NCBI RefSeq assembly: GCF_000964085.1
Contig: NZ_JZRB01000046.1
Location: 35,061-99,060 of the forward strand
DNA from: Luteibacter yeojuensis
GTDB taxonomy: Bacteria; Pseudomonadota; Gammaproteobacteria; Xanthomonadales; Rhodanobacteraceae
Direction of reading: 5' to 3'
Length of the DNA: 64,000 nt
The position numbers were made by a program, and so were the translations under genes. Positions 7,910-17,247 of the stretch are shown one piece after another (positions within the stretch are counted from its first letter, which is position 1; every line of letters starts with the position of its first letter). The notes under the pieces were generated by a model. The model was given only the letters and a program-made list of their open reading frames with translations. It did no database searches and was not told where the DNA came from.

Positions 7910-8694
7910 CAGGCGGTTTTCCTCGTGAGCTTGCGGTACAGCAGGCGCGGCGCACGCGGCAGCATGCCCAGCAGCAGCCGGGTGTGCATGGCCGTGATGC
8001 GGGCGTTGTCGCGCCACATGCGGAAATGGGAGAGGCCGTTTTCCGGGTAGATGACCCGGGTCGGCACGTTGCGCACCGGGACGCCGCGCCAGAACAGGCG
8101 CACCGCCACTTCGGTGTCGAAATCCATGCGCGGTGGGAAGGGCTTGCGATTCATTTCCTCGCACGTCGCCGCCAGGGGGTAGAGGCGGTAGCCCAGCATC
8201 GAGTCTTTGATGTCGAAGGACAGTGTTTCCAGCCACACGCACGCATGCGTGAGGTAGCGGCCGTACAGGCGCGCCTTGGGGATCGATTCGTCGTACACCG
8301 GGCAACCGCAGACCATGGCGGCTGGCGCGGCCTCGGCTTCGGCCAGGAAACGCGGCACGTCGGCCGGGTCGTGCTGGCCGTCGGCGTCGATCTGCAGCAC
8401 GTGGGTGTACCCGGCCTGATGGGCGGCACGGAACCCCGCGGAAAGGGCCACGCCCTTGCCGCCGTTGCTCGGCTGGCGGATCAGGCGCAGGTCATCGCGC
8501 CCGGCGACCAGGTCGTCGAGGATGCGGCGGGTTTCGTCATTGGAGCCATCGTCCACGATGAGGACGGGCAGGCCGTGCGCGGCGAGGGCATTGGCCGTGG
8601 CCGCGATGGTGCGGCCATGGTTGTAGATGGGCACGACCGCGCAGGGCGAGAAACTGCGTGCCGCGTCAGCGCGCGGTCCTGCCGGGCCCACCAT
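7909..8694 (-). CDS. family 2 glycosyltransferase, polyene cluster
   Basis: This 261-residue GT-A enzyme has VVPIYNHG near residue 20, the nucleotide-sugar motif VDDGSNDET, NGGKGVALSAGF and the DXD-type IDADGQHD. Together these place it in the GT2 family near dolichol-phosphate mannosyltransferase-like proteins. A short hydrophobic tail with basic residues suggests membrane association. In xanthomonadin-type clusters a GT2 gene is common and probably decorates the polyene lipid; the sugar is unknown. The ATG at 8694 follows the ACP stop by 6 bases, and its own stop shares a base with the next start. Confidence 0.92.
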   Translation of the reverse strand: MVGPAGPRADAARSFSPCAVVPIYNHGRTIAATANALAAHGLPVLIVDDGSNDETRRILDDLVAGRDDLRLIRQPSNGGKGVALSAGFRAAHQAGYTHVLQIDADGQHDPADVPRFLAEAEAAPAAMVCGCPVYDESIPKARLYGRYLTHACVWLETLSFDIKDSMLGYRLYPLAATCEEMNRKPFPPRMDFDTEVAVRLFWRGVPVRNVPTRVIYPENGLSHFRMWRDNARITAMHTRLLLGMLPRAPRLLYRKLTRKTA

Positions 8695-8700
8695 GCGCTA

Positions 8701-8970
8701 TCAGCGGGCGACCAGCTGCTGCACGGTGGCGACGACATCGCCCACGGTGCGCACGCTCTTGAAGTCCTCGGGCTTGATCCGGGTGCCAGTCATGTCCTGC
8801 ACCTGGATGGCCAGGTCGATCGCGTCGATGCTGTCCAGTTCCAGGTCGGTGAAGAGGTTGGCCTCCGGGGTCACCTTCGCCGGGTCGATCTCGAACGTCT
8901 CGTGCAGGACGGTGCGGAGGCGAGCCAGGATGTCATCTTGATTGAAGGTTTCGGCGGGGATCGCGCTCAT
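8701..8970 (-). CDS. acyl carrier protein of the polyene cluster
   Basis: This 89-residue acyl carrier protein carries the phosphopantetheine attachment site in ELDSIDAIDL (Ser47). It is the first gene of the visible minus-strand operon and would hold the growing aryl-polyene chain. The Asp-Ser-Ile form in place of Asp-Ser-Leu is common in aryl-polyene carrier proteins. The upstream sequence shows no strong Shine-Dalgarno, only a GAGC before the ATG. No second carrier protein, which many such clusters have, is inside the window. Confidence 0.95.
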   Translation of the reverse strand: MSAIPAETFNQDDILARLRTVLHETFEIDPAKVTPEANLFTDLELDSIDAIDLAIQVQDMTGTRIKPEDFKSVRTVGDVVATVQQLVAR

Positions 8971-9289
8971 AAGCTCGGTAAGTCCATTTCAACCCCCAAT
9001 GGCGTGCCGGGCCGCCCACAAGGGGCAAAACTCCGGGTAACGCCGCCGGGGCGACGAAGGTCATGATCATAAGTTGGTGGACCCGCCACGCGGCGGACTT
9101 CCCCTCTGCCCAAAAGGCCCATGCAGGCAACGCCTTACAAGACCCCGGGTGGGGCAAAGTGTAGCAGAACATGGCCGCGGGGAACCGCTGGGCGCACATT
9201 CCTGCGAGCCACCCCGCAAACCGCGCCGTGGCGCCATTTCGGGCGAACAAAGGTTCCTCGAGCATTGCCTCAATTGGCGGCGCGCCTGC
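8971..9289. other. gene-free upstream region of the polyene operon
   Basis: No convincing gene lies here. It must contain the operon promoter and leader. A TATGAT-like -10 on the minus strand occurs near 9065-9075, but I cannot find a matching -35. A frame of 128 codons on the minus strand (8933-9319) has atypical composition and overlaps the ACP start, so I do not call it. Confidence 0.5.
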
Positions 9290-9494
9290 AATCGGTTCAT
9301 TCGCTAACGGCGAATGCATGCAACCAGCGGCTTGCGCCGCCTCAGGCTGGTGGGGTTACGGTGGTCGGGGGCGGGCAGGCCCTTGGGGCCGCCAGTCGCG
9401 GACCTTCGGACCGGGCCGTAGTGCCGCTGTCGCGATAACCGATACGTCTGGCGGCCCTCCGCTCATGTCGGCCCCAAGGGCCTGCCCGCCCCCG
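9290..9494 (+). repeat. copy A of an inverted roughly 200-bp repeat element
   Basis: This segment begins with GGTTCATTCGC and includes a perfect 26-bp inverted repeat, 9366-9391 against 9469-9494, separated by 77 bases. Most of it recurs in inverted orientation at 9757-9957 with about 80-90 percent apparent identity, for example CAGCGGCTTGCGCCGCCTCA and GTCGCGGACCTTCGGACCGG. Together the two copies form a large imperfect palindrome around a spacer of about 260 bp that itself shows weaker symmetry. The class is unknown; it does not look like an IS and encodes no transposase. Confidence 0.8.
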
Positions 9495-9756
9495 AGCCGA
9501 TGCGCCGCGTTTCGTGTGGCACAAGCAGGTGCCTCGTGGCGCTTCGCTCCCTCAGGCGTATGGCGCGCGCATGCGCGGATAGATCCAGGCCCGGCGGATC
9601 GCGGCCGCTCGGAATTCGCCGTGGCGCGCGGCGTCCCAGTCAGCCCAAGGCGAGCTGCCGTCGGCGATGGATTAGTTTCGCTTGCCCACTACGTAGCGCG
9701 ACGGAAGGCTCGCCTCGCTACCCCGCTCCTGCCCCACGAAACGAGACGAATGGACT

Positions 9757-9957
9757 CGGCGGCGGGTGGGCCGCTGGGGCCGACATGAGCGGAGGGCCGC
9801 GCAACGCCATGCCATGGCGATAGCGGTGCTACGGCCCGGTCCGAAGGTCCGCGACTGGCGGCCCCGGCGGTCCACCCGCCGCCGACCGCCGAACCCCTGC
9901 CAGCCTGAGGCGGCGCAAGCCGCTGGTCTCATGCATTCGCGCACGCGAATGAACCGA
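9757..9957 (-). repeat. copy B of the inverted roughly 200-bp repeat element
   Basis: This is the inverted counterpart of 9290-9494, ending in GCGAATGAACC. It contains its own internal inverted repeat (about 9757-9781 against 9877-9903, with a couple of mismatches). Compensating differences between the two internal stems suggest the hairpins are conserved as structure rather than as sequence. Confidence 0.8.
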
Positions 9958-9984
9958 CACCCAGGCGTGATGCAGCGACCGAAG

Positions 9985-10020
9985 AATAAAAAAGCTACCG
10001 GATTGCGCCGGTGGCTTTTA
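9985..10020 (-). terminator. Rho-independent terminator after the leucine dehydrogenase gene
   Basis: On the minus strand a hairpin AGCCACCGG / CCGGTAGCT with a 6-base loop is followed by six T residues. It lies 22 bases past the stop at 10042. A T run on the other strand means it may act in both directions. Confidence 0.85.
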
Positions 10021-10041
10021 AGTGCCAGGTGGCTAGCGGGC

Positions 10042-11145
10042 TTACTGGCCGCGCATGCGGCCTTGGAAGCGCGGGGCGCCATTGCCCATGTGCGGCAGGC
10101 GGATCTTGCCGATGGCGTTGATGCGCTCCTCGGCCATGCGATCGGCCGCCTTGTACGTGGCGATGTTGTCGCGGTTGGCGATCTCGAAGATGCGGCCCAC
10201 GTTGTAGTAGATGGTGCGCATCATGCGCATGGCGCGCTCGCGGTTGTAGCCGTCGATCTCGAGCGAGACGTTCATGACGCCGCCGGCGTTCACGGCGTAA
10301 TCCGGGGCGTAGAGCACGCCGCGGCGCGACAGCTCGTCGCCGATGGCGTCGGTGGCCAGCTGGTTGTTGGCCGCGCCGCAGATGATCTTGGCCTTGATGC
10401 GGTCGATGGTCTGCTCGTTGACCGTGCCGCCCAGGGCGCAGGGGCTGTAGACATCGGCGTCGACGTCGTAGATCTCGTCCAGGCCCACGGCCTCGCAGCC
10501 CAGTTCATCGACGCAGCGCTGCACGGCATCCTTGTTGATGTCGGTGACGAACACCTTGGCGCCCTGCTCGCGCAGCAGCTTGATGAACTCGCTGCCCACG
10601 TGGCCGCAGCCCTGCACGGCGTAGCTGTACTTGCCCACGTCTTCGTTGCCGTGCTTGGCCTGCAGCGCGGCCATCAGGCCCTGCAGCGTGCCGAACGCGG
10701 TGAACGGCGAGGGATCGCCCGAGCCGCCGTGCACCTGGTGCACGCCGGTGACGAATTCGGTTTCACGGTAGACGTATTCCATGTCGTTGACGTCGATGCC
10801 CACGTCTTCGGCGGTGATGTAGCGGCCGTTGAGCGAGTTGACGAAGCGGCCGAACGCGCGGAACAGCGCCTCGGACTTGTCCTTGGAGGGGTCGCCGATG
10901 ATCACGGCCTTGCCGCCGCCGAGGTTCAGGCCAGCCACCGCGTTCTTGTACGTCATGCCGCGCGAGAGGCGCAGCACGTCGTTCACGGCGTCCTGCTCGG
11001 ACTTGTAGGGCCACATGCGCAGGCCGCCCAGCGACGGGCCAAGCACGGTGTTGTGGATCGCGATGATGGCCTTCAGGCCCGCGTCCTTGTTATGGCAGAA
11101 GACGACTTCTTCGTGGCCCGTGTTGGCGATGGTTTCGAAAATCAT
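10042..11145 (-). CDS. Glu/Leu/Phe/Val dehydrogenase, leucine dehydrogenase type
   Basis: This 367-residue NAD-dependent amino acid dehydrogenase oxidatively deaminates branched-chain amino acids to 2-oxo acids. Recognisable features are LGGLRMWPY, the substrate/catalytic lysine region GMTYKNAVAGLNLGGGKAVI and the Rossmann motif VQGCGHVGSEF. The closing NAGGVMNVSLE segment is typical of leucine and valine dehydrogenases rather than glutamate dehydrogenase. The start at 11145 (MIFETIANTG) has GGAG upstream; the frame to 11205 lacks family similarity. The IcmF gene 1.7 kb away could act later on valine- or leucine-derived acyl-CoAs, though the genes are not in one operon. Confidence 0.92.
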   Translation of the reverse strand: MIFETIANTGHEEVVFCHNKDAGLKAIIAIHNTVLGPSLGGLRMWPYKSEQDAVNDVLRLSRGMTYKNAVAGLNLGGGKAVIIGDPSKDKSEALFRAFGRFVNSLNGRYITAEDVGIDVNDMEYVYRETEFVTGVHQVHGGSGDPSPFTAFGTLQGLMAALQAKHGNEDVGKYSYAVQGCGHVGSEFIKLLREQGAKVFVTDINKDAVQRCVDELGCEAVGLDEIYDVDADVYSPCALGGTVNEQTIDRIKAKIICGAANNQLATDAIGDELSRRGVLYAPDYAVNAGGVMNVSLEIDGYNRERAMRMMRTIYYNVGRIFEIANRDNIATYKAADRMAEERINAIGKIRLPHMGNGAPRFQGRMRGQ

Positions 11146-11203
11146 CGAACGCAAACTCCAGTGTTCAGTGTTAGCAGCCCGCCCCGAAGGGGGTGGTACA
11201 TCC

Positions 11204-11237
11204 AAAAAAATCGCCCCTGCCTTGGCGGCGGGGGCGA
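11204..11237 (-). terminator. Rho-independent terminator after the YXWGXW protein gene
   Basis: Read on the minus strand, TCGCCCCCGCC and GGCAGGGGCGA pair around a short loop and are followed by seven T residues. It ends the transcript of the gene at 11315-11650 before the dehydrogenase gene begins. Confidence 0.82.
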
Positions 11238-11314
11238 GATGTCGTGTCAGCTGCGTAGTTTAAGCTTTAATTCTGGAGTTGGTAGATGCGGCGCAGCACG
11301 CAAATGTTAAGAAT

Positions 11315-11650
11315 TTAGCGGTGCCAGTGCGGGTCGCGCACCCACACCTCGCGCTCGTAGTGGTAACCGCCGCGGTACGGGCGCCAGGCCGGCGGGCGGT
11401 AGACGTAGCCCGGGCGCACGCCGACCCAGCGGCCGGTCACCCATACATACCGGCCGCCGTACCAGTTCCAGTAGCCGGGGGCCCAGGTGTAGCCCACGCG
11501 CGGCGGCGGTACGCGTTCGAAGCGCGGCGCGGGCGGGGCGGTGCGGATGACCACCACTTCCCGCGCGGCGGCCGGCGGGGTGTACGTGGCGGCGCCAGCG
11601 GCCAGGCCCAGGGCGGCCACGGCGGCGAAAGTGCGGGTAAGGTTGCGCAT
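11315..11650 (-). CDS. small secreted YXWGXW/YXWXPGYW-type protein
   Basis: This 111-residue protein has an N-terminal signal peptide (about residues 1-29, ending PAAA). It is followed by a Pro, Arg, Tyr and Trp rich body with YTWAPGYWNWYGGRYVW, the mark of YXWGXW repeat proteins. These are small exported proteins of unknown function in Proteobacteria. A strong terminator follows, so it is probably a monocistronic gene. No enzyme motif is present. Confidence 0.85.
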   Translation of the reverse strand: MRNLTRTFAAVAALGLAAGAATYTPPAAAREVVVIRTAPPAPRFERVPPPRVGYTWAPGYWNWYGGRYVWVTGRWVGVRPGYVYRPPAWRPYRGGYHYEREVWVRDPHWHR

Positions 11651-11830
11651 GCGCTGTCTCCTCGGTTCTCGCCTGCGAACGTGCAGGCTCGTGAGGAAAA
11701 ACGGAGTGGCCGGTATCAGGTTGACCCCGCCTCCGTGAGATATTCAGCTTCGTGAAAGCTTGCCTACAGGCCCGGCTGGCACGCTAATAGGCGCCCACCC
11801 CCGTCCCGCCCCCAGGATCACGACCCTTCC

Positions 11831-12709
11831 ATGAAGCCCGCCCGCCGTTTCGGCGTCCGTACTGTCGCCACCCTGCTGGGGATCCGCTTCGCTTACCGCT
11901 TCGGCAGCCGCCTTGCGCCGGCCCGCACCGTGGCGCACGCCGCGCGGGTCTTCCAGACCCCGCTGCCGAGCAGCCGCGAGCGCGCGGCCCAGGCATCGGC
12001 CAGCACCACGGCGCGGCGCGAAGACATCGTGGTGGATGGCGAGCGCATCGCCACGTACGTATGGGGCGACCCCGCCACCCAGCCCTACATCCTGCTGGCG
12101 CATGGCTGGTCCAGCATGGGGCTGCGCTGGCAAGGCTGGGCGGCGCCGCTTCTTGCGAAAGGCTGGGCCGCGGTGGCTTTCGACCAGCCAGCGCACGGGC
12201 ATAGCGGCGGCCGGCTCTGCACGCTCACCGATTTCATCGCCACGGTTCGCGCCGTGGGGCGCCATTACGGGGATGCCGAGGGCGTCATCGCCCATTCGCT
12301 CGGTGGCGCGGCCGTTACCGTGGCGCTGGACGACGGCTGGACGGCGAAGCGCGTGGTGCTCATCGCGGCCGCCGCCGACCCCGAGGCCGCCACCTCGCGT
12401 TTCGCCCGGTTCGTGCGCCTGGCGCCGCACCTGCGCGGGCCGCTGCACGAGCGCCTGGCCCTACGCACCGGCTTCTCCATCGGCGAGCTACACATCCGCC
12501 ACCACGCACCCAAACGCCAGCAGCCCGCGCTCGTCATCCACGACTTCTTCGACAAGGAGGTGCCGATGGAAGAGGGCGAACTGCACGCCAGCCTGTGGCC
12601 CAACGCCACCCTGCTGAAAACCCGCCGCCTCGGCCACCGCGCCATCGTCGACGACGAAGGCGTGCAAACCGCCGCCATCGCCTTCCTGTCCGGGGTGGAT
12701 TTCCAGTAG
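11831..12709 (+). CDS. alpha/beta hydrolase
   Basis: This 292-residue serine hydrolase has the oxyanion-region LLAHGWSSMG, a DQPAHGHSGG loop, the nucleophile elbow AHSLGG (Ser about 151), an acid in HDFFDKEVP and the catalytic His in GHRAIVDD. The N-terminal 45 residues are basic and moderately hydrophobic and may anchor it to the membrane. The substrate cannot be deduced. Its TAG stop (12707-12709) is contributed by the first bases of a REP palindrome, so the C-terminus may have been set by that insertion. Confidence 0.88.
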   Translation: MKPARRFGVRTVATLLGIRFAYRFGSRLAPARTVAHAARVFQTPLPSSRERAAQASASTTARREDIVVDGERIATYVWGDPATQPYILLAHGWSSMGLRWQGWAAPLLAKGWAAVAFDQPAHGHSGGRLCTLTDFIATVRAVGRHYGDAEGVIAHSLGGAAVTVALDDGWTAKRVVLIAAAADPEAATSRFARFVRLAPHLRGPLHERLALRTGFSIGELHIRHHAPKRQQPALVIHDFFDKEVPMEEGELHASLWPNATLLKTRRLGHRAIVDDEGVQTAAIAFLSGVDFQ

Positions 12710-12803
12710 GAGCCCACCTGTGGGCGACAGCTTTTAGCGACACCGCGACAGGCCCTGACGCGCGGTCGCGAGAAGCTGTCGCCCACGGGGGTAGGCTCCT
12801 ACG
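12706..12803. repeat. REP palindrome (GTAGGAGCCCAC subtype)
   Basis: Two inverted units begin GTAGGAGCCCACCTGTGGGC and end in GGTAGGCTCCTAC, with an inner GACAGCTTTT/GAAGCTGTC stem. The first TAG is the stop codon of the alpha/beta hydrolase gene. Confidence 0.9.
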
Positions 12804-12887
12804 TTGCAGTGCGTCAGAGGCCCGTGCGCCCCCGGCGGTAGAATCAGCAGGTTCCCCACCCGCCGTCCGTTCGACCCCGGAGTTTCC

Positions 12888-15800
12888 ATGAGCTCGCAGC
12901 CCAAGCACATCCCCGCCAGCAGCACCGACGCGGAGGCGACGCCGCTGCGCTTCGTCACGGCGGCGAGCCTGTTCGATGGCCACGATGCCGCCATCAACAT
13001 CATGCGCCGCATCATCCAGGGCCAGGGCGCCGAGGTGATCCACCTGGGCCACAACCGCTCGGTGGAAGACGTGGTGCGCGCGGCCCTGCAGGAAGACGCC
13101 GACGCCATCGCGCTGTCGTCGTACCAGGGCGGCCACGTGGAGTACTTCAAGTACATGGTGGACATGCTCCGCGAGCGTGGGGCAGGGCATGTGCGCGTGT
13201 TCGGCGGCGGTGGCGGCACCATCACGCCGGAGGAAATCCGCGAGCTGCAGGCTTACGGCGTCGAGCGCATCTACCACCCCAACGATGGCATGAAGCTCGG
13301 CCTCGTCGAGATGATCGAAGACGTGATGACGCGCACGCGCAATGCGCAGAAGGCGCGCGCCGAGGTGGCACCGGCCACCACGTCCATCGACGACGAAATC
13401 TCCATCGGCGCCATGCTCTCGGCCATCGAGGAGGATGCCGTGCCGGCCGCCGACCTCGAGCGCCTGCGCAAGGAGTGGAAGCTGGCCGGCGGCAAGACGC
13501 CCGTGCTGGGACTCACCGGCACTGGCGGCGCGGGCAAGTCGTCCGTGGTCGACGAGCTGCTGCTGCGCTTCCTGCATGCCTTCCCGCAGATGCGCATCGC
13601 CGTGCTCGCGGTGGACCCCACGCGCCGCCGCAGTGGCGGCGCGCTGCTGGGCGATCGCATCCGCATGAACTCGCTGCGCAGCCACCGCGTGTACATGCGC
13701 AGCATGGCCACGCGCCGCCAGCACGCCGCCACCTCGGTGGTGCTGCACGATTGCATCGATTTCCTGAAGGCCCAGGCGTACGACCTGGTCATCGTCGAAA
13801 CGGCCGGCATCGGCCAGAGCGATTCGGAGATCGTCGACCTCGTCGATTTCCCGGTCTACGTGATGACCAGCGAATACGGCGCGGCCAGCCAGCTCGAGAA
13901 GATCGACATGCTCGATTTCGCCGAGCTGGTGGTGCTCAACAAGTTCGATAAGCGCGGCGCGGAAGACGCGCTGCGCGATGTGCGCAAGCAGTGGAAGCGC
14001 AACCGCACGGCGTTCAGCCTGGCCGACGACAAGGTGCCGGTGTACCCCACCATCGCCAGCCAGTTCAACGACCCGGGCGTCACGTGGATGTTCGACAACC
14101 TGTGCCGCCTGCTGCGCGAGAAACTGTCGCTGCCGGGCGCGGGCTGGACACCCGACCTCGACACCAGCCTGCGCGAGCCGCGCGCCACGGTGCTCATCCC
14201 GGGCAGCCGCGTCCGCTACCTGGCCGAGATCGCGGAGCAGGGCCGTGGCGTGAATGCCGGCATCGCGAAGCAGGCCGAGGCGGCCGCCAAGGCGCAGCAC
14301 TATTACGAGTCGCTGAAGGATATCGGTGACGAGTCGTTGCCGCGGGCGTTCGACCTCTACGACCACGCCTTGCTCAGCGTCGATGGCGACCGCTCGCTGG
14401 CCACGCTTCGCCAACGCTACAACACCGCGGTACGCGAGCTTTCCAGCGAAGCCATCCACCTGCTGCGCGAGTGGCCGGCCCGCTTCGAATCCGTGACCGC
14501 CGAGTACAACGAGTACACGGTGCGCGACAAGGTCATCCGCGTCGAAAACTACCGCGAATCGCTGAGCCACCAGAAGATCGCCAAGGTTTCGCCGCCGAAG
14601 ACGAAGGACTGGGGCGAGCTGCTCTCGTTCCTCATGCGCGAGAACCTGCCGGGCTACTACCCGTACACCGGCGGTGTGTTCCCGTACCGCCGCGCTGGCG
14701 AAGACCCTACCCGCATGTTCGCGGGCGAGGGCACGCCCGAGCGCACCAACCGCCGTTTCCATTACCTGTCGCTGGGCGGCGGCGCGGCACGCCTGTCCAC
14801 GGCGTTCGACTCGGTCACGCTATACGGCGAAGACCCGGCCCCGCGCCCGGATATCTACGGCAAGATCGGCAACTCGGGCGTCAGCATCGCCACGCTCGAC
14901 GACATGAAGAAGCTGTATTCCGGCTTCGACCTGTCGGCACCGAGCACCTCGGTGTCGATGACGATCAACGGCCCGGCGCCCATCATCCTCGCGATGTTCA
15001 TGAACACCGCGATCGACCAGAACATCGAGAAGCACCTCAACGAGGAGCCTGCGCGCTGGGAGGCGGTGAACGCCCGCATCGCCGAGCTCTACCCCGACGG
15101 CAACCGGCCGCAGTACAACGGCGAGCTGCCGGCCGGCAACAACGGCCTGGGCCTCGGCCTGCTGGGTGTCTCGGGCGAGGAGGTGGTGGATGCCGAGACC
15201 TACGAGCGCATCAAGGCGTACACGCTTGCCACCGTGCGCGGCACGGTGCAGGCCGACATCCTGAAGGAAGACCAGGCGCAGAACACGTGCATCTTCAGCA
15301 CGGAGTTCGCCCTGCGCATGATGGGCGATATCCAGCAGTACTTCGTCGACCACAAGGTGCGTAACTTCTACTCGGTGTCGATCTCGGGTTACCACATCGC
15401 CGAAGCGGGCGCCAACCCGATCAGCCAGCTGGCCTTTACGCTGTCGAACGGCTTCACCATCGTCGAGTACTACCTCGCCCGTGGCATGAAGATCGACGAT
15501 TTCGCGCCCAACCTGTCGTTCTTCTTCTCCAACGGCATGGACCCGGAATACACGGTGATCGGCCGCGTGGCCCGCCGCATCTGGGCTCGCGCCATGCGCG
15601 AACGCTACGGCGCCAGCGCCCGCAGCCAGATGCTGAAGTACCACATCCAGACCTCGGGCCGCTCGCTGCACGCGCAGGAGATCCAGTTCAACGATATCCG
15701 CACCACGCTGCAGGCGCTGTACGCGCTGTTCGACAACTGCAACAGCCTGCACACCAACGCCTACGACGAAGCCATCACCACGCCGACCGAAGAAAGCGTG

Positions 15801-16340
15801 CGTCGCGCCGTGGCCATCCAGCTCATCATCAACCGCGAGCTGGGCCTCAATTTCAACGAGAACCCCTGGCAGGGCAGTTTCGTCGTCGACGAGCTCACCG
15901 ACCTGGTGGAAGAGGCCGTGTACAAGGAGTTCGAGGCCATCAGCGAGCGCGGCGGCGTGCTCGGCGCCATGGATACGATGTACCAGCGCGGCAAGATCCA
16001 GGAAGAATCGATGTACTACGAGCACAAGAAGCACGACGGCTCGCTTCCGCTCATCGGCGTCAATACCTTCCTGCCCAAGGACCACGGCGGCGAGATCGCC
16101 ACCGAGATCGAGCTCATCCGTTCCACGCCGGAAGAAAAGGGCCAGCAGATCGACAACGTGCAACTCTACGGCAAGGCCCGTAACGGCCTGGCGCCGGAAA
16201 GCCTGCGCACCCTGCAAAACACGGCGCGCGACCGCCGCAACGTGTTCGAGCAGCTGGTGGAAGCTGTCAAGCACAACAGCCTCGGCCAGATCAGCCACGC
16301 CCTCTACGACGTCGGCGGCGAATACCGCCGCAACATGTAA
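12888..16340 (+). CDS. icmF: fused isobutyryl-CoA mutase IcmF
   Basis: This 1150-residue adenosylcobalamin-dependent acyl-CoA mutase interconverts isobutyryl-CoA and butyryl-CoA; some members use isovaleryl/pivalyl-CoA. Domains in order: a B12-binding domain with [10 protein letters not shown] (His32 as the lower cobalt ligand) and [10 protein letters not shown]; a MeaB-like GTPase chaperone domain with P-loop GTGGAGKSS (211-219), [10 protein letters not shown] and NKFD; a linker; and the TIM-barrel mutase domain with [21 protein letters not shown] and NENPWQGSF. The internal chaperone order B12-G protein-mutase defines IcmF and separates it from methylmalonyl-CoA mutase. The start at 12888 (MSSQPKH) is the first Met consistent with family length; the frame to 12804 is REP-proximal noise. 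No cobalamin riboswitch is evident upstream. Confidence 0.96.
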   Translation: MSSQPKHIPASSTDAEATPLRFVTAASLFDGHDAAINIMRRIIQGQGAEVIHLGHNRSVEDVVRAALQEDADAIALSSYQGGHVEYFKYMVDMLRERGAGHVRVFGGGGGTITPEEIRELQAYGVERIYHPNDGMKLGLVEMIEDVMTRTRNAQKARAEVAPATTSIDDEISIGAMLSAIEEDAVPAADLERLRKEWKLAGGKTPVLGLTGTGGAGKSSVVDELLLRFLHAFPQMRIAVLAVDPTRRRSGGALLGDRIRMNSLRSHRVYMRSMATRRQHAATSVVLHDCIDFLKAQAYDLVIVETAGIGQSDSEIVDLVDFPVYVMTSEYGAASQLEKIDMLDFAELVVLNKFDKRGAEDALRDVRKQWKRNRTAFSLADDKVPVYPTIASQFNDPGVTWMFDNLCRLLREKLSLPGAGWTPDLDTSLREPRATVLIPGSRVRYLAEIAEQGRGVNAGIAKQAEAAAKAQHYYESLKDIGDESLPRAFDLYDHALLSVDGDRSLATLRQRYNTAVRELSSEAIHLLREWPARFESVTAEYNEYTVRDKVIRVENYRESLSHQKIAKVSPPKTKDWGELLSFLMRENLPGYYPYTGGVFPYRRAGEDPTRMFAGEGTPERTNRRFHYLSLGGGAARLSTAFDSVTLYGEDPAPRPDIYGKIGNSGVSIATLDDMKKLYSGFDLSAPSTSVSMTINGPAPIILAMFMNTAIDQNIEKHLNEEPARWEAVNARIAELYPDGNRPQYNGELPAGNNGLGLGLLGVSGEEVVDAETYERIKAYTLATVRGTVQADILKEDQAQNTCIFSTEFALRMMGDIQQYFVDHKVRNFYSVSISGYHIAEAGANPISQLAFTLSNGFTIVEYYLARGMKIDDFAPNLSFFFSNGMDPEYTVIGRVARRIWARAMRERYGASARSQMLKYHIQTSGRSLHAQEIQFNDIRTTLQALYALFDNCNSLHTNAYDEAITTPTEESVRRAVAIQLIINRELGLNFNENPWQGSFVVDELTDLVEEAVYKEFEAISERGGVLGAMDTMYQRGKIQEESMYYEHKKHDGSLPLIGVNTFLPKDHGGEIATEIELIRSTPEEKGQQIDNVQLYGKARNGLAPESLRTLQNTARDRRNVFEQLVEAVKHNSLGQISHALYDVGGEYRRNM

Positions 16341-16357
16341 CGCACGCCCTCACTTCG

Positions 16358-17209
16358 ATGGATACGCGACATATGGACATGCGACCTGTAGGAGCGCGCT
16401 TGCGCGCGATGCTCTTGAAGCTATCGCGCGCAAGCGCGCTCCCACAGTTGGCCCCGGTGGCCCTCGCGGTGCTGTTGCTCTTCGCATCAGGCGCCCACGC
16501 CACCGAGCCCCCCCGCCGCGTCCTCTTCGTCGGCAACAGCCTCACCTACGTCAACAACCTGCCCGCGGCCACGGCATCGCTCGCGCCGCCCGGCGTGGAA
16601 GTGGACGCCTTCGCGTTGCCCGGCGCATCGCTCAACGACGACGAGCACAACGCCCGCCTCGCCGGGCTGCTGGCGCACGGCCACTACACCGACGTGGTGT
16701 TCCAGGAACGCGGTGGCGACGCGATCTGCCACGGCGACGGCTGCCTCACGGCGCCGTACCACCTCGAGGTCGTGCGTGGCAGCAAGGTGCTCGCAAAAAT
16801 GGCGCGCGATGCGGGCGCCAGGCTGTACTACCTCGGCACCTGGCAGCTCAACCCCGTCATGGAGCCGGAACTCGTCAAGGGCGAGCGGGATATCGCGGCC
16901 GCCATGGGCGCCCGTTACATCGAGCTGGGCGAAACCTGGCTGCGCCTGCGCGCCGCGGACCCTGACGCCGCGTGGCTGCACAGCGATGGCCAGCACCCAG
17001 GCCACGCCACCACGGCCCTGATGGCCGTGCGGGTGTGGCACGCCCTCTCGGGCGAGCGGGCGACGCAGCCTCCCTGTGTCGGCGGCACGCTCTACTACCA
17101 CGCGCCCAGCGAGGACGGCTTCTTCCACGTTGACCGTGCGGCCAGGCCTGTCACGTGCCTGGTATCGCCAGCAAAAGCGGCGAGCTTCGCCATGTCGGTC
17201 GCCGACTGA
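16358..17209 (+). CDS. secreted SGNH/GDSL-type hydrolase with a REP in its 5' end
   Basis: Up to 283 residues. After a hydrophobic signal segment (LAPVALAVLLLFASGAHA) comes block I as FVGNSLT, with Ser as nucleophile, and block V as SDGQHPG, with the catalytic Asp and His; this places it in the SGNH superfamily. The ester substrate is unknown. A complete REP palindrome (16386-16446) lies between the first possible ATG (16358) and the signal core. Translation must therefore either cross it or begin within it (an ATG at 16409 would give MLLKLSRASALP). It starts 17 bases after the icmF stop and may be cotranscribed with it. The N-terminus is uncertain. Confidence 0.78.
   Translation: MDTRHMDMRPVGARLRAMLLKLSRASALPQLAPVALAVLLLFASGAHATEPPRRVLFVGNSLTYVNNLPAATASLAPPGVEVDAFALPGASLNDDEHNARLAGLLAHGHYTDVVFQERGGDAICHGDGCLTAPYHLEVVRGSKVLAKMARDAGARLYYLGTWQLNPVMEPELVKGERDIAAAMGARYIELGETWLRLRAADPDAAWLHSDGQHPGHATTALMAVRVWHALSGERATQPPCVGGTLYYHAPSEDGFFHVDRAARPVTCLVSPAKAASFAMSVAD
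16386..16446. repeat. REP palindrome (GTAGGAGCGCGC subtype)
   Basis: GTAGGAGCGCGCTTGCGCGC is followed after about 14 bases by its complement ending CGCGCTCCCACAG. It overlaps the 5' end of the SGNH hydrolase gene. Confidence 0.9.
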
Positions 17210-17247
17210 CGCTGGTAGGCTAGCCACCAGCCAGCGAGGGGGAGCAG

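Noticed and set aside
8933..9319. 128-codon minus-strand frame overlapping the ACP start
   Set aside because: No recognisable motif, and it overlaps the ACP gene in another frame. Likely chance openness in GC-rich DNA.
9171..9788. Long open frame on the plus strand through the inverted repeat region
   Set aside because: It and the opposing frame at 9672-10082 share a peptide only because both read copies of the same inverted repeat. Composition is Arg/Pro/Ala-rich and no ribosome site or domain is seen.
11146..11205. Longer N-terminus for the leucine dehydrogenase
   Set aside because: The extra 20 residues are not family-like, and the ATG at 11145 has its own GGAG site.
12804..12887. Cobalamin riboswitch upstream of icmF
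   Set aside because: The short interval after the REP shows no B12-box-like sequence or room for the structure.
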